Shown: in pieces, positions 18,778-26,979 of the stretch
How the letters are laid out: every line of letters begins with the position of its first letter
Position numbering within the stretch: position 1 is the stretch's first letter
Source of the DNA: Nocardiopsis alborubida
Lineage (GTDB): Bacteria; Actinomycetota; Actinomycetes; Streptosporangiales; Streptosporangiaceae
NCBI RefSeq assembly: GCF_012396365.1
Contig: NZ_JAAXPG010000023.1
Location: forward strand, 62,001 to 126,000
Direction of reading: 5' to 3'
Length of the DNA stretch: 64,000 bases
Notes under the pieces: generated by a model
Seen by the model: only the letters and a program-made list of their open reading frames with translations
Databases searched by the model: none
Told to the model about the DNA's origin: nothing
Made by a program: the position numbers and the translations under genes

Positions 18778-19212
18778 ATGTCCGAGCTCTCCCGCGGTCT
18801 GCTGTTGAAACTGGCCGGCCGCAAGTCCTTCGACCGCGGCATGGACTACCTCGGGCGGGTGTCGGGGCTGCGCGCGGACGGAAGGAGCGTGCGCGCCACC
18901 GTCCGCGGACAGCAGCGTTACCGGGTGCGGCTCACCGCCGCGGGAGCCTTCTCCTGGCACTGCGACTGCCCCTGGGCCCAGGGGGGCAACTGCTGCAAGC
19001 ACGTGGTCGCGGTGGGGCTGGTGCACCTGTACGAACGCGAACACGGCGGCGGAAGGGGTCCGCACGCTCGTCCGCGGCCCCGCCACGGTGACCGTCGCCC
19101 CGCCCTCCCACCGGTGCAGGTCCTGGGCCAGGGCCAGATGCCGGTGGGCCGCCAGGCGGGCCGACGGGGTCGCTCCGTCCAGCCCCGCAGGACTTGCCGC
19201 ATGCAGTCGTAA
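18778..19212 (+). CDS. SWIM zinc-finger protein, probably truncated
   Basis: The first ~90 residues are a convincing SWIM-domain protein: LAGRKSFDRGMDYLGRV, then the zinc-ligand pattern C-D-C-P ... NCCKHVVAVGLV. SWIM domains bind DNA or proteins through a CxCx(n)CxH site. After LYEREHGG (about residue 88) the sequence becomes Arg/Pro-rich and non-family-like to the stop at 19212. Actinobacterial SWIM proteins are normally longer, so the 3' half looks replaced or frameshifted. In the same stretch the opposite strand has an open frame that reads like protein (LAAHRHLALAQDLHRWEGG), which suggests a junction with foreign sequence. Start is ATG 18778. Confidence 0.65.
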   Translation: MSELSRGLLLKLAGRKSFDRGMDYLGRVSGLRADGRSVRATVRGQQRYRVRLTAAGAFSWHCDCPWAQGGNCCKHVVAVGLVHLYEREHGGGRGPHARPRPRHGDRRPALPPVQVLGQGQMPVGRQAGRRGRSVQPRRTCRMQS

Positions 19213-19227
19213 CTAATATGGTTACGA
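19207..19227. promoter_or_regulatory. Inverted-repeat operator upstream of the Rrf2 gene
   Basis: Perfect arms TCGTAAC / GTTACGA separated by TAATATG. It lies 34 bp before the Rrf2 start and contains TAATAT, which can serve as a -10. The core GTAAC-N7-GTTAC recurs at 19749-19765. Confidence 0.7.
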
Positions 19228-19261
19228 TCAGAACCGGGGGGCGAGGGAGGCGGAGTCCGAC

Positions 19262-19693
19262 GTGAGTGCCAACAGCAGACTGACCATCGCGGCGCACGCC
19301 CTGACATGGATCGGGCTGTACCAGCGGCGCGGCCACGAGGTCGCCACCTCCGAGCAGATCGCGACGAGCGCCAACACCAACCCGGTGGTGATCCGCCGCC
19401 TGCTGGCCGAGCTGCGCAGGGCCGGCCTGGTCGTTTCACGGCGGGGGGCGGGGGCGGGCTGGATGCTCTCGCGGGACCTGGCGGCGATCACCCTGCTCGA
19501 CGTCCACCAGGCGGTCGAACCGGGACCGGTCTTCGCCCTGCACCGCGCGACACCGGACCCCGGGTGCGTCGTGGGCCGCGGTATCGGGCCGGCGCTGAGC
19601 GCCGTGTACGACGACGTGGAGGCCGCCCTGCGCAGGGAACTGGCCGGGACCACGCTGGAGGACGTGCTGCGGGACGTCCTGACAACCGCCTGA
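19262..19693 (+). CDS. Rrf2 family transcriptional regulator
   Basis: 143 aa. The N-terminal winged helix-turn-helix spans about 8-72, with TSEQIATSANTNPVVIRRLLAELRRAGLV as the helix-turn-helix and GAGAGWMLSRD as the wing; both are typical of Rrf2 proteins. Only a single Cys (near 102) is present, so the three-cysteine Fe-S site of IscR/NsrR is missing; the protein resembles the YwnA-like subgroup that senses by other means. GTG start after GGGAGG. It is flanked by two copies of the same palindrome, one before itself and one before the NTF2-like gene, so it probably represses both. Confidence 0.92.
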   Translation: MSANSRLTIAAHALTWIGLYQRRGHEVATSEQIATSANTNPVVIRRLLAELRRAGLVVSRRGAGAGWMLSRDLAAITLLDVHQAVEPGPVFALHRATPDPGCVVGRGIGPALSAVYDDVEAALRRELAGTTLEDVLRDVLTTA

Positions 19694-19745
19694 CCCGGGG
19701 CCGGCGGCTTCCCCTGCCCGAGGGGGGTCGCATCCCGCGCCCACC

Positions 19746-19768
19746 GATGTAACCAAAACGGTTACATC
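19746..19768. promoter_or_regulatory. Second Rrf2-type palindrome upstream of the NTF2-like gene
   Basis: Perfect 9-bp arms GATGTAACC / GGTTACATC around AAAAC, ending 29 bp before the ATG at 19798. It shares GTAAC-N7-GTTAC with the site at 19207. Confidence 0.75.
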
Positions 19769-19797
19769 ATACGAACGAGAAGACAAGGACAGGGACG

Positions 19798-20214
19798 ATG
19801 GCAACAGACACCCAGACCTCGCGAACCGCGGCCGAGAGGTTCGTGGAACGCCTCGGCAGGCAGGACCCCGACGGTATCCAGGAACTGTTCGCCGAGGAGA
19901 TCGACTGGTACGTCCCCGGCAGTGACGCGTTCCCCTGGACCGGGCGCCGTACCCGCCGGGAGGAGGTCGCGCCGTACTTCACCGCGATGTGGCCGCACTT
20001 CGCGCCCGGCGAGAGCAAGGTCGTGCTGGAGCGCGTCATCGTCGACGGTGGTGACGTCGTACTGCTGGCGTCCTGGACGCACACCGTCGTGGCCACCGGG
20101 AAGGAGTTCACCACACCGGCGGCCGTCCACCTGAGGGTCGAGGACGAACGGATCGTCCGCATGCACCTGTACGAGGACACGCGGACCGTCGGCGAGGCGT
20201 TCGACGCCGACTGA
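19798..20214 (+). CDS. SnoaL-like/NTF2-like protein
   Basis: 138 aa with the single-domain cone fold of the SnoaL-like family. The N-terminal helix is AAERFVERLGRQDPDGIQELFAEEIDWYVPG (about 10-40). The later strands include VVLLASWTHTVVATGKEF and RVEDERIVRMHLYEDT. Family members are small isomerases, hydratases or ligand-binding proteins, and no catalytic assignment is possible here. AAGACAAGGAC upstream provides the ribosome-binding site. A perfect Rrf2-type palindrome lies immediately upstream, so it is the likely target of the neighbouring regulator and may respond to the same small-molecule stress. Confidence 0.88.
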   Translation: MATDTQTSRTAAERFVERLGRQDPDGIQELFAEEIDWYVPGSDAFPWTGRRTRREEVAPYFTAMWPHFAPGESKVVLERVIVDGGDVVLLASWTHTVVATGKEFTTPAAVHLRVEDERIVRMHLYEDTRTVGEAFDAD

Positions 20215-20269
20215 ACGGAGAGTGCTCAGGGGCTGACCACTGCCACCTCCGGGGATCTGGCGCGAGCCG

Positions 20270-21013
20270 TCAGAGGAGCCACAGGGTGACCGCGAGCGAT
20301 CCGAGGAAGACGACGCCGGCGAGGACCTGCCTCGTCCAGTGGGCGTCGTACAACTGCGGGGCGGTGCGGGTCGAGAGCAGCAGGTACCCGTCGGAGGAAC
20401 TCGCGATGAGGGTGTCCTCGTTCCACTCGTACACGGTCCCGTTGACCAGCAGACGGGTCCCGGGCGTGACGGCCCACTCCCGGTAGGAGCGGCCGGTGCT
20501 CGAATGCGCGTGCTCGGGTTCGAGTTCCCGCCTCGCCTCCGCCCTGCCGAAGGCGCCCTCCGCCAGGGGGTCGACCACGAAGGAGTCATGGGTGAGGGCG
20601 ATCTTGTCCGTGACGGCTCCACGGGGGTAGCACCACGCCCTCCCCGTCCTGTCCTCAAGCAGGAAGGGCGCCTCGCTCTGCTCCACGTGGACCAGGGTCG
20701 CGCGCAGGCGTTCGTAATGGGCGCCCTCGCCCGGGCGGTGGTCCCACACCTCGGTCCGGTACCACACGCACCTGGTCCTGGAGTAGGGGGCGACCAGCGG
20801 CCCCGAGGTCCCCGGTACGGCGTTCCCGTCGACCAGGACCGAGGTACCGGAGCGGGGCAGGTCCCGCAACGGAGGTGTCCGTGCGCTGCGTATCCTCCGG
20901 AACCGTGTGCGCGTGCGCAGCACCCGGGCGAGCAGGAGGGCGCTGAGCACGGTGGCCAGCAGGGCCAGGAGCTGGAACGCGGTCCGCGATCCACCGACGA
21001 ACAAGTCATCCAT
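20270..21013 (-). CDS. GIDE domain-like membrane protein
   Basis: 247 aa. An N-terminal membrane helix (about 11-32) and a C-terminal helix (about 228-246) flank a soluble region. That region contains CVWYRTEVWDHR, PFLLEDRTGRAWCYPRGA and REWAVTPGTRLLVNGTVY. The layout resembles the GIDE/MULAN-type domain found in bacterial membrane proteins (PF12483), but there is no RING finger, so ubiquitin-ligase activity is not implied. Start chosen at ATG 21013 with AGGTGG upstream; a longer GTG start at 21061 would overlap the terminator hairpin. It follows the Mnh operon on the same strand, separated by that strong terminator. Confidence 0.7.
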   Translation of the reverse strand: MDDLFVGGSRTAFQLLALLATVLSALLLARVLRTRTRFRRIRSARTPPLRDLPRSGTSVLVDGNAVPGTSGPLVAPYSRTRCVWYRTEVWDHRPGEGAHYERLRATLVHVEQSEAPFLLEDRTGRAWCYPRGAVTDKIALTHDSFVVDPLAEGAFGRAEARRELEPEHAHSSTGRSYREWAVTPGTRLLVNGTVYEWNEDTLIASSSDGYLLLSTRTAPQLYDAHWTRQVLAGVVFLGSLAVTLWLL

Positions 21014-21024
21014 AGTCGCCACCT

Positions 21025-21065
21025 CTTCGTGCCGGTGGCCGTGGTGCCAGGCCACCGGCACGAAG
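21025..21065 (-). terminator. Strong terminator of the mnh operon
   Basis: Perfect 16-bp stem CTTCGTGCCGGTGGCC / GGCCACCGGCACGAAG with a 9-nt loop, directly after the mnhG stop at 21071. Confidence 0.85.
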
Positions 21066-21070
21066 CATGA

Positions 21071-21421
21071 TCAGCCTTCCTCCGAGCGGTCCGTGTCTGC
21101 CTCAGCGAGGGCGTCGTGCCGGGTGGCGGGGGAAAGGGGTGTTCCCGCCAGGTATCCCGCCCGGGCCAGGGCGTTGCCGCCGACCGCCGCGGTGGCCAGT
21201 TGCACGAGCAGCGCCAGGCCGATCTTGAGCGCGTTCTCCACCGAGGGGAACCACAGCAGCAGACCGAGCAGGAGCAGGGCCGTCCCCAGCCCGGCCGAGA
21301 CCGACACCCCGTGCAGGCGGGCGTAGAAGTCGCGCAGACGCACGAGGCCGAGGGCTCCCGTCGCGAACACGGACGCTCCGGCGATCACACAGGCCACGGC
21401 AAGCGTCTCCAACGGGGTCAT
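21071..21421 (-). CDS. mnhG: Na+/H+ antiporter subunit G
   Basis: 116-aa small membrane subunit of the Mrp/Mnh complex. Three hydrophobic helices are visible, and the PhaG/MnhG motif GLVRLRDFYARLHG is at about 24-37. It is the last gene of the operon. Its ATG overlaps the mnhF stop by 4 bp (ATGA), showing translational coupling. The C-terminal 25 residues are polar. The complex exchanges cytoplasmic Na+ (or K+) for external H+ and supports growth under alkaline or salt stress. Confidence 0.92.
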   Translation of the reverse strand: MTPLETLAVACVIAGASVFATGALGLVRLRDFYARLHGVSVSAGLGTALLLLGLLLWFPSVENALKIGLALLVQLATAAVGGNALARAGYLAGTPLSPATRHDALAEADTDRSEEG

Positions 21422-21675
21422 CGTTTGCCTCCGGAGATCAGTCGGGCCAGGGACAGGGCGGAGAGGAAGCCCACGAGGGCGCACACGAGGACGATGTCGA
21501 CCACCAGGTCGGAGTCAACGCGAAGGCCGAGGACGACCACGAGGCCGACGAAGCCGAAGAGGACCACGTCGGCTCCGGCCGCCCTGTCCCCCCTGGAGGG
21601 TCCCGCGAGGATGCGGTAGGCAGCCAGGGCCATGGACGCCCCGAGCAGCAGCAGTGCGATGTCGACGGGGTTCAT
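21418..21675 (-). CDS. mnhF: Na+/H+ antiporter subunit F
   Basis: 85 aa with three transmembrane helices and the MnhF/PhaF phrase YRILAGPSRGDRAAGADV (about 20-37). The ATG shares a single base with the mnhE stop codon (TGATG). Mrp systems need all subunits for activity; MnhF has been linked to bile-salt/cholate efflux in other bacteria, but nothing here shows that. It sits in the expected E-F-G order. Confidence 0.92.
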   Translation of the reverse strand: MNPVDIALLLLGASMALAAYRILAGPSRGDRAAGADVVLFGFVGLVVVLGLRVDSDLVVDIVLVCALVGFLSALSLARLISGGKR

Positions 21676-22049
21676 CAGGTCTCCTCCCCGCGGGGCGTGG
21701 CCTTCGCCCGCCCCGTGCGTGTCAGGCTCAGCAGGTAGTCCTCCATCTGGCGGATGTCGTCGAGGAAGGCCTGCTCGTCAGCGGTGTACATGCCGTGCAC
21801 CCACAGGGCGGGCGGGTCGGTGCGGGTGGCCACGGTCACCGTTCCGGGGGTCAGGGAGACCATGTTGGCGACGGCCGTGATCTCCAGGTCGGTGCGACAG
21901 CGCAACGGGACCTCGATCAGGGCGGGCACGGACGCGCTGCCCGGGGTGAGGATGTCCCAGGCGACCCGGAGCGTGGAGGTCACCACCCGGGAGCCGTAGA
22001 AGAACGGGAACCACGCGATCCGCAGGGTCCTGCTCAGGAAGGAGGTCAT
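21675..22049 (-). CDS. mnhE: Na+/H+ antiporter subunit E
   Basis: 124 aa. The N-terminal hydrophobic region is shorter than in many MnhE proteins, which usually have two or three helices. It is followed by the diagnostic VPLRCRTDLEITAVANMVSLTPGTVTV stretch (about 45-71) and the cytoplasmic WVHGMY. Start is the ATG at 22049, overlapping the mnhD stop (ATGA). The missing N-terminal helix is an oddity: only the segment IAWFPFFYGSRVV precedes the amphipathic part. A divergent but functional actinobacterial form is likely. Confidence 0.9.
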   Translation of the reverse strand: MTSFLSRTLRIAWFPFFYGSRVVTSTLRVAWDILTPGSASVPALIEVPLRCRTDLEITAVANMVSLTPGTVTVATRTDPPALWVHGMYTADEQAFLDDIRQMEDYLLSLTRTGRAKATPRGEET

Positions 22050-23563
22050 CGGTTCGTCACCGCCTCGACGTAGGTGGAGGTGTCCAGCAGATGGGCTGCG
22101 GCCTGGGCGCTCAGGTCGAGCAGGACCTGGGCGCCCAGGCCGACGCACAGAGTGACGCCGGTCAACGCCACCGCGGGCAGCACCAGGCCCGCGCGGATCC
22201 TCGTGGTGGCCGGGGCCGCGGTGGCCGTCACGCCCCCGCCCGTGGGCCGTCCGACCTCGGGTTCACTGCCGGATCCCGGTTCGGGGCTCCAGAACACCGA
22301 GCCCCAGATCTTGAGCATCGACATCAGCGTGATGAGGCTGACGGTGACGGCGATCGCGGCGACCACCCACTGGCCGTCGTCGAAGGCGGCGGCGACCAGG
22401 GTGAGCTTGGCGACGAACCCGGAGAAGGGCGGCAGTCCGGCCAGCGACAGGGCCGCGCCCAGGAAGGCCAGCGCCAGCAGCGGTTCCCTGCGGGCCAGGC
22501 CGCCCAGCCGGTCGAGTCTGCCGGTGCCGTGGACGTGCTCGATCGCGCCGGTGGACAGGAACAGGGACGCCTTCACCACCATGTGGTGGACGAGGTAGAA
22601 GATCCCCGCCATCAGTCCCAGTTCGGTGAACAGGGCCACGCCGAGGAGGATGTAACCGATCTGGCTGACCATGTGGAAGACCAGGACCGAGCGGGTGGTG
22701 TCCTCCCCCACCGCGCCCAGGACCCCGATCAGCATGGTCGCGCCGAACAGCACCAGGCCCACCCACAGCAGCGAGGACTCGCCGCCGAAGACCACCGCGT
22801 AGAGGCGGTAGATCGCGTAGATGGCGACCTTGGTGTGCAGGCCGGAGAACAGGGCGGTGACCGCCGGGGAGGGCGCGGTGTAGGTGCGTGCCAGCCAGCC
22901 GTGCACCGGCACGACGGCGGCCTTGACCGACATCGCCAGCAGCACCACGCCCATGGCGACCGCGACCACGGGTGACTCCTGTGCGGCGCCCGCGAGTTCA
23001 CCGAGCTGCACGGTTCCGGCGGCGCCGTAGACCAGGGCGACACCGGCCAGGAACACGGTCGAGGTCAGCAGGTTGACCGCGACGTAGGTCCGTCCGCCCC
23101 GCAGGCCCCGCAGGGTTCCGGCGATGGCCATCAGCCCGTAGGAGGGCAGCAGCATCACCTCGACGAACACGAAGAGGTTGAACAGGTCTCCCGTGAGCAG
23201 CGCCCCGTACACCCCGGCGGACAGCACCAGCACCAAGGACGGGAAGAAGCGCCGGTCGGCCTCGCCGGTGGCCACGGCGAAGGCCGAGCACACCAGCACC
23301 AACAGGGCGGTGGTGGTGATCATCAGCGCGCTGAAGGTGTCGGCGGCCAAGGGGATGGCCACCCCGGCGGGCCACAGGCCCACCTGGTGGGCGTGCACCT
23401 GTCCCGCCCGGGTGCACCAGAGCAGCGCGACACCAGCGGCGAGCGCGAAGGCGCTGGTCCCCAGGAACAGGGTGCGGGCCGCCGGACGCGCGAGGGGAAG
23501 GACCAGCAGCGCGGCGCCCAGGAGGGGAACCGCGACCAGCACGGGCAGGAGAACGGGGATCAT
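22046..23563 (-). CDS. mnhD: Na+/H+ antiporter subunit D
   Basis: 505-aa proton-translocating subunit related to NuoM/NuoN, with about 14 transmembrane helices. Recognisable elements are the FNLFVFVEVMLLPSYGL segment with the key Glu, PVHGWLARTYTAPSPAVTALFSGLHTKVAIYAIYR, and the late PFSGFVAKLTL. ATGA overlap with mnhC. In the complex it forms one of the two channel-like antiporter modules with MnhA. A low-complexity insert (about 430-455) is lineage-specific. Confidence 0.95.
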   Translation of the reverse strand: MIPVLLPVLVAVPLLGAALLVLPLARPAARTLFLGTSAFALAAGVALLWCTRAGQVHAHQVGLWPAGVAIPLAADTFSALMITTTALLVLVCSAFAVATGEADRRFFPSLVLVLSAGVYGALLTGDLFNLFVFVEVMLLPSYGLMAIAGTLRGLRGGRTYVAVNLLTSTVFLAGVALVYGAAGTVQLGELAGAAQESPVVAVAMGVVLLAMSVKAAVVPVHGWLARTYTAPSPAVTALFSGLHTKVAIYAIYRLYAVVFGGESSLLWVGLVLFGATMLIGVLGAVGEDTTRSVLVFHMVSQIGYILLGVALFTELGLMAGIFYLVHHMVVKASLFLSTGAIEHVHGTGRLDRLGGLARREPLLALAFLGAALSLAGLPPFSGFVAKLTLVAAAFDDGQWVVAAIAVTVSLITLMSMLKIWGSVFWSPEPGSGSEPEVGRPTGGGVTATAAPATTRIRAGLVLPAVALTGVTLCVGLGAQVLLDLSAQAAAHLLDTSTYVEAVTNR

Positions 23564-23868
23564 GAGGCGTCCTCGGTGTCGTCGCTCTCACCGGTCGCGG
23601 CGAGGGCGAGCATGTAGATGGTGATGGAGAAGGCGATGACGATCGCCGTGAGCACGAACGCCTGGGGCAGGGGGTCGGCCATGGCGGCTCCGGTGTCGCG
23701 CCCCAACAGGGGTTCGCCTCGGCGGAAGGCGCCGCCCGCCGACATCAGCAGGAGGTTGACCCCGTGGCTGAGCAGGACGAAGCCCAGGACGACGCGGACC
23801 ATGCCGCGTTGCAGGATCAGGTAGACGGCTCCGGCGACCAGGACGCCGATCGTGATGGCCAGGGTCAT
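23560..23868 (-). CDS. mnhC: Na+/H+ antiporter subunit C
   Basis: 102 aa, homologous to NuoK. Three transmembrane helices carry the family phrases GAVYLILQRGMVRVVLG and HGVNLLLMSAGG, ending ALVLTAIVI-like (QAFVLTAIVIAFSITIY) before an acidic tail. The ATG at 23868 overlaps the mnhA stop by 4 bp (ATGA), and the stop overlaps the mnhD start the same way. Confidence 0.94.
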   Translation of the reverse strand: MTLAITIGVLVAGAVYLILQRGMVRVVLGFVLLSHGVNLLLMSAGGAFRRGEPLLGRDTGAAMADPLPQAFVLTAIVIAFSITIYMLALAATGESDDTEDAS

Positions 23869-26705
23869 CGGGTACCTCCGGTGGCCGGACCGTGCTGGAC
23901 GGGGTCGGGTGTGTGGTGCGCGTCGGGCTCCGGGGGGCTCTTGCGGCCGGTCCGGGGCAGCCCCAGCTGGTTGAGCGCGGTCAGCAGCACGCCGACCACG
24001 GTCAGGTAGACGCCCACGTCGAAGACGAGCGCGCTGGTGAAGTGGTAGTAACCGCCCCAGGGCAGGGGGATCTCGGCGTGCAGGGGCCGCAGGAAGGACC
24101 CGTCGGCGTAGCCGAGCAGCCCGGTGACCGCGGCGGTGAGGACGCCCGCGGCGATGAAGGCCGGGTAGGCCAGGCGGATGCGGGCCGCCGAGGCGCTGGG
24201 CGCGGTCAGGTAGGCCAGGGCGAAGGCCGAACCGCCGACCAGTCCGGCGATGAAGCCCCCGCCCGGGGCGTTGTGGCCCCGCACCAGGAGGTAGAGCGAC
24301 CACAGCACCAGCAGCGGGATCAGCCAGCGCGCCACGGTGCGCATGATCACGGTGTTGTCGTCGGCGTCCCAGAGCGGATTGGTCCTGGCCACGTGGGAGG
24401 AGACCTCGCCGTTCGCGATGAGACCGGACGATCGCAGGACGGCGATGATGATCAGGCCGGCCACTCCCAGGACGGTGAGCTCGCCCAGTGTGTCCAGGGC
24501 CCGGTAGTCGACCAGGATCGTGTTGACCACGTTGGTGCCGCCGGTGTCCTCGGGCGCGTGGGAGAGCAGGTAGTCGCTGACCCCTGAGGGTTCCCTGCGT
24601 CCGGTGAGCAGGTAGGCGCCCAGGCCCGCCGCGGCACCCGCGGCCAGGGCGATCGCCGCGGTGAGGACGGTGCGTGAACGGCGGACCCGGTGGAACTCGC
24701 GGGGAAGCCGGCGCAGCACCAGAACCGCCACGACCACCGTCAGGGTCTCCACCAGCAACTGGGTCAGCGCCACGTCGATGGCGCCGAGGAAGACGAACCA
24801 CAGCGCGGTGGTGAACCCGGCGACCCCGACCAGGGCCAGGGCGGCCATCCGCGAGCGGGTCACCACCGAGGTGAGCACCGCGACCGCCACCAGCGCCACC
24901 AGGAGCCAGTCCAGCGCGCGTGAGGCGGGTGCGGGCGGCAGCCCGTAGTCCAGCCCGAGAGCGCAGACCACGGCGGCGAGCGCGATGAGCACGACGAACG
25001 GCATGGCCAGGTGGCGGGTGGGCGCGTCGGTGCGGGTCAGGTCGCCCACGCGTGTGCCCAGGGCGATGACCGCAGCGTGTGTGCGTTCGAAGACGCCTGT
25101 GCCCTGGACGGGGAGGAGCCGGCGCCCGGCGAGCTTCTCCCCGCAGCCGGAGGCCCAGGTCAGGAGTGCGCCGAGGAGCAGGGCGGCGGCCGACATCCCC
25201 AGGGCGGGGTTGAGTCCGTGCCACAACGCCAGGTGGGAGTCCGCGGGGGCGAGGGCCGCGTCGCCGGCCGCCCAGGAGACGGCCGGGTTCAGCGCCGTGG
25301 CCCCCAGACCCAGGGCCAGGCCCGCGACCGCGGTGATCACGGGGGCGGACAACAGGAGCGCGCCCGCCTCCCGGGGCGCTTCCCGGTCGGGACGGCGCCT
25401 GCTGCTCCCGCCGAAGGTCATGTACACGAAGCGGAAGGCGTAGGCGAAGGTCAACGACGCCGCGACGACCGCGACGGCCCCGGCGACCGGACCGCTCCAT
25501 GCGGGCCCCGGCGCCTGCGTCAGCGCCTCGAAGAGGTTCTCCTTGCTGACGAATCCCAGCAGAGGGGGGACCCCGGCCATGGACAGCGCGGCGAGCGCGC
25601 TCACCGCCGCGGTGACGGGCATCGTCCGGCGCAGACCACCCAGTTCACGCAGGTCCCGCGTTCCCGTTTGGTGGTCGATCACGCCCACCGACATGAACAG
25701 CGCCGACTTGAACAGGGCGTGGGCCACGGTGTGCACGGCGGCGGCGACGAGCGCCTGCGGGGTTCCCACACCGATGACGGCGATGAGGAAGCCGAGCTGG
25801 CTGACCGTGGAGTAGGCGGTGAGTTCCTTCAGGTCGTGCCGTTGCAGGGCCAGCACGGCGCCGAGCACGGCGGTGGTCAGACCGACGGCGATCAGGGTGG
25901 TGCCCCACAGCGGCGTGTCGGTGAAGGCCGGGGAGAAGCGCATCGCCAGGTAGACGCCGGCCTTGACCATCGCCGCCGCGTGCAGGTAGGCGCTCACCGG
26001 GGTGCTCGCGGCCATGGCGTCGGGCAGCCAGTAGTGGAAGGGGAACTGGGCCGACTTGGTGAACACCGCGATGACGACCAGCACCGCCACGGTGCTGGTG
26101 AAGGCGGTGTCCTGGGTCCAGGACAGGTCGCCCAGGATCACGCTGAGGCGGGTGGTCCCGGTGCGCACCCACAGCAGCACCACCGCGGTCAGCAGTGCCA
26201 GTCCGCCCATGGCGGTGAGCAGGAACGTGCGCACCGCTGGTCGTGAGGCGCCCGGTCCGGACAGGCCGATCAGGTAGAAGGAGCAGATCGTGGTCAGTTC
26301 CCAGAAGACGAAGAGCAGGACCACGTCGTCGGCCAGGACCAGACCGGTCATGGACAGGGCGAAGGCGCTCATCAGGACGTAGAAGCCGGTCCTGCGCCCG
26401 GGTGGGAAGTAGCGGGTGGAGTAGGCCATGACCAGCGCGCCCACGCCGAGCACGAGTACGCAGAACAGCCAGGCCAGGCCGTCCATGCGCAGGTTCAACC
26501 CCACGCCGAGGGCGGGCATCCAGGGCAGGGACGCCTCCAGGGTCTGGTCGTGGTTCCACAGGGAGGGCCCCTGGGCCCCGACCCACAGGGCCGCCAGGGC
26601 CAGTACCAGGGCGATGGGCCACCCAGCGGCGCGGCCCAGCGGGCGTTCCAGCAGCGGGACGAGCAGGGTGGTGACGGTGAGCAGGGCAAGGAGGAGCAGC
26701 AGCAC
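23865..26705 (-). CDS. mnhA: Na+/H+ antiporter subunit A fused to MnhB-like domain
   Basis: 946 aa. The N-terminal two thirds are an NuoL-like channel subunit (STRYFPPGR, FWELTTICSFYLIG, FPFHYWLPDAMAASTPVSAYLHAAAMVKAGVYL, a strong Mrp signature). A DUF4040-type segment follows (about 600-690). The last ~200 residues match MnhB (GGGFIAGLVGGSAFALAY, DVGVYLTVVGVLL). There is no separate mnhB gene, consistent with the A-B fusions common in actinobacteria. GTG start preceded by AAAGGA. It is the first gene of the coupled A-C-D-E-F-G operon and would exchange Na+ for H+ across the membrane. Confidence 0.95.
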   Translation of the reverse strand: MLLLLLALLTVTTLLVPLLERPLGRAAGWPIALVLALAALWVGAQGPSLWNHDQTLEASLPWMPALGVGLNLRMDGLAWLFCVLVLGVGALVMAYSTRYFPPGRRTGFYVLMSAFALSMTGLVLADDVVLLFVFWELTTICSFYLIGLSGPGASRPAVRTFLLTAMGGLALLTAVVLLWVRTGTTRLSVILGDLSWTQDTAFTSTVAVLVVIAVFTKSAQFPFHYWLPDAMAASTPVSAYLHAAAMVKAGVYLAMRFSPAFTDTPLWGTTLIAVGLTTAVLGAVLALQRHDLKELTAYSTVSQLGFLIAVIGVGTPQALVAAAVHTVAHALFKSALFMSVGVIDHQTGTRDLRELGGLRRTMPVTAAVSALAALSMAGVPPLLGFVSKENLFEALTQAPGPAWSGPVAGAVAVVAASLTFAYAFRFVYMTFGGSSRRRPDREAPREAGALLLSAPVITAVAGLALGLGATALNPAVSWAAGDAALAPADSHLALWHGLNPALGMSAAALLLGALLTWASGCGEKLAGRRLLPVQGTGVFERTHAAVIALGTRVGDLTRTDAPTRHLAMPFVVLIALAAVVCALGLDYGLPPAPASRALDWLLVALVAVAVLTSVVTRSRMAALALVGVAGFTTALWFVFLGAIDVALTQLLVETLTVVVAVLVLRRLPREFHRVRRSRTVLTAAIALAAGAAAGLGAYLLTGRREPSGVSDYLLSHAPEDTGGTNVVNTILVDYRALDTLGELTVLGVAGLIIIAVLRSSGLIANGEVSSHVARTNPLWDADDNTVIMRTVARWLIPLLVLWSLYLLVRGHNAPGGGFIAGLVGGSAFALAYLTAPSASAARIRLAYPAFIAAGVLTAAVTGLLGYADGSFLRPLHAEIPLPWGGYYHFTSALVFDVGVYLTVVGVLLTALNQLGLPRTGRKSPPEPDAHHTPDPVQHGPATGGTR

Positions 26706-26979
26706 GCCGCTGTCCTTTCACGGTTGCGCGCCGGTTCCCGGGCATGCGGACACACGCCGGGAACGGCCGTGGCGCACAGGGGCGCGGCACGGTCGGCGTT
26801 CAGCGAAAGAAGATGGAAAAGGGCACGCGGAAGGTGCCTCACGCAGGACGGAACCCGGGACGGCCCGCGGGCGCTGATGTCAGATACCGGTGCCTTGGGC
26901 AGGCCGGAATCCGACGGCGCGCGGACACGGGGCGACCGTCAAGCGGAGAAGGAAAGACGCCTCGACCGAGGCGGAAGGG

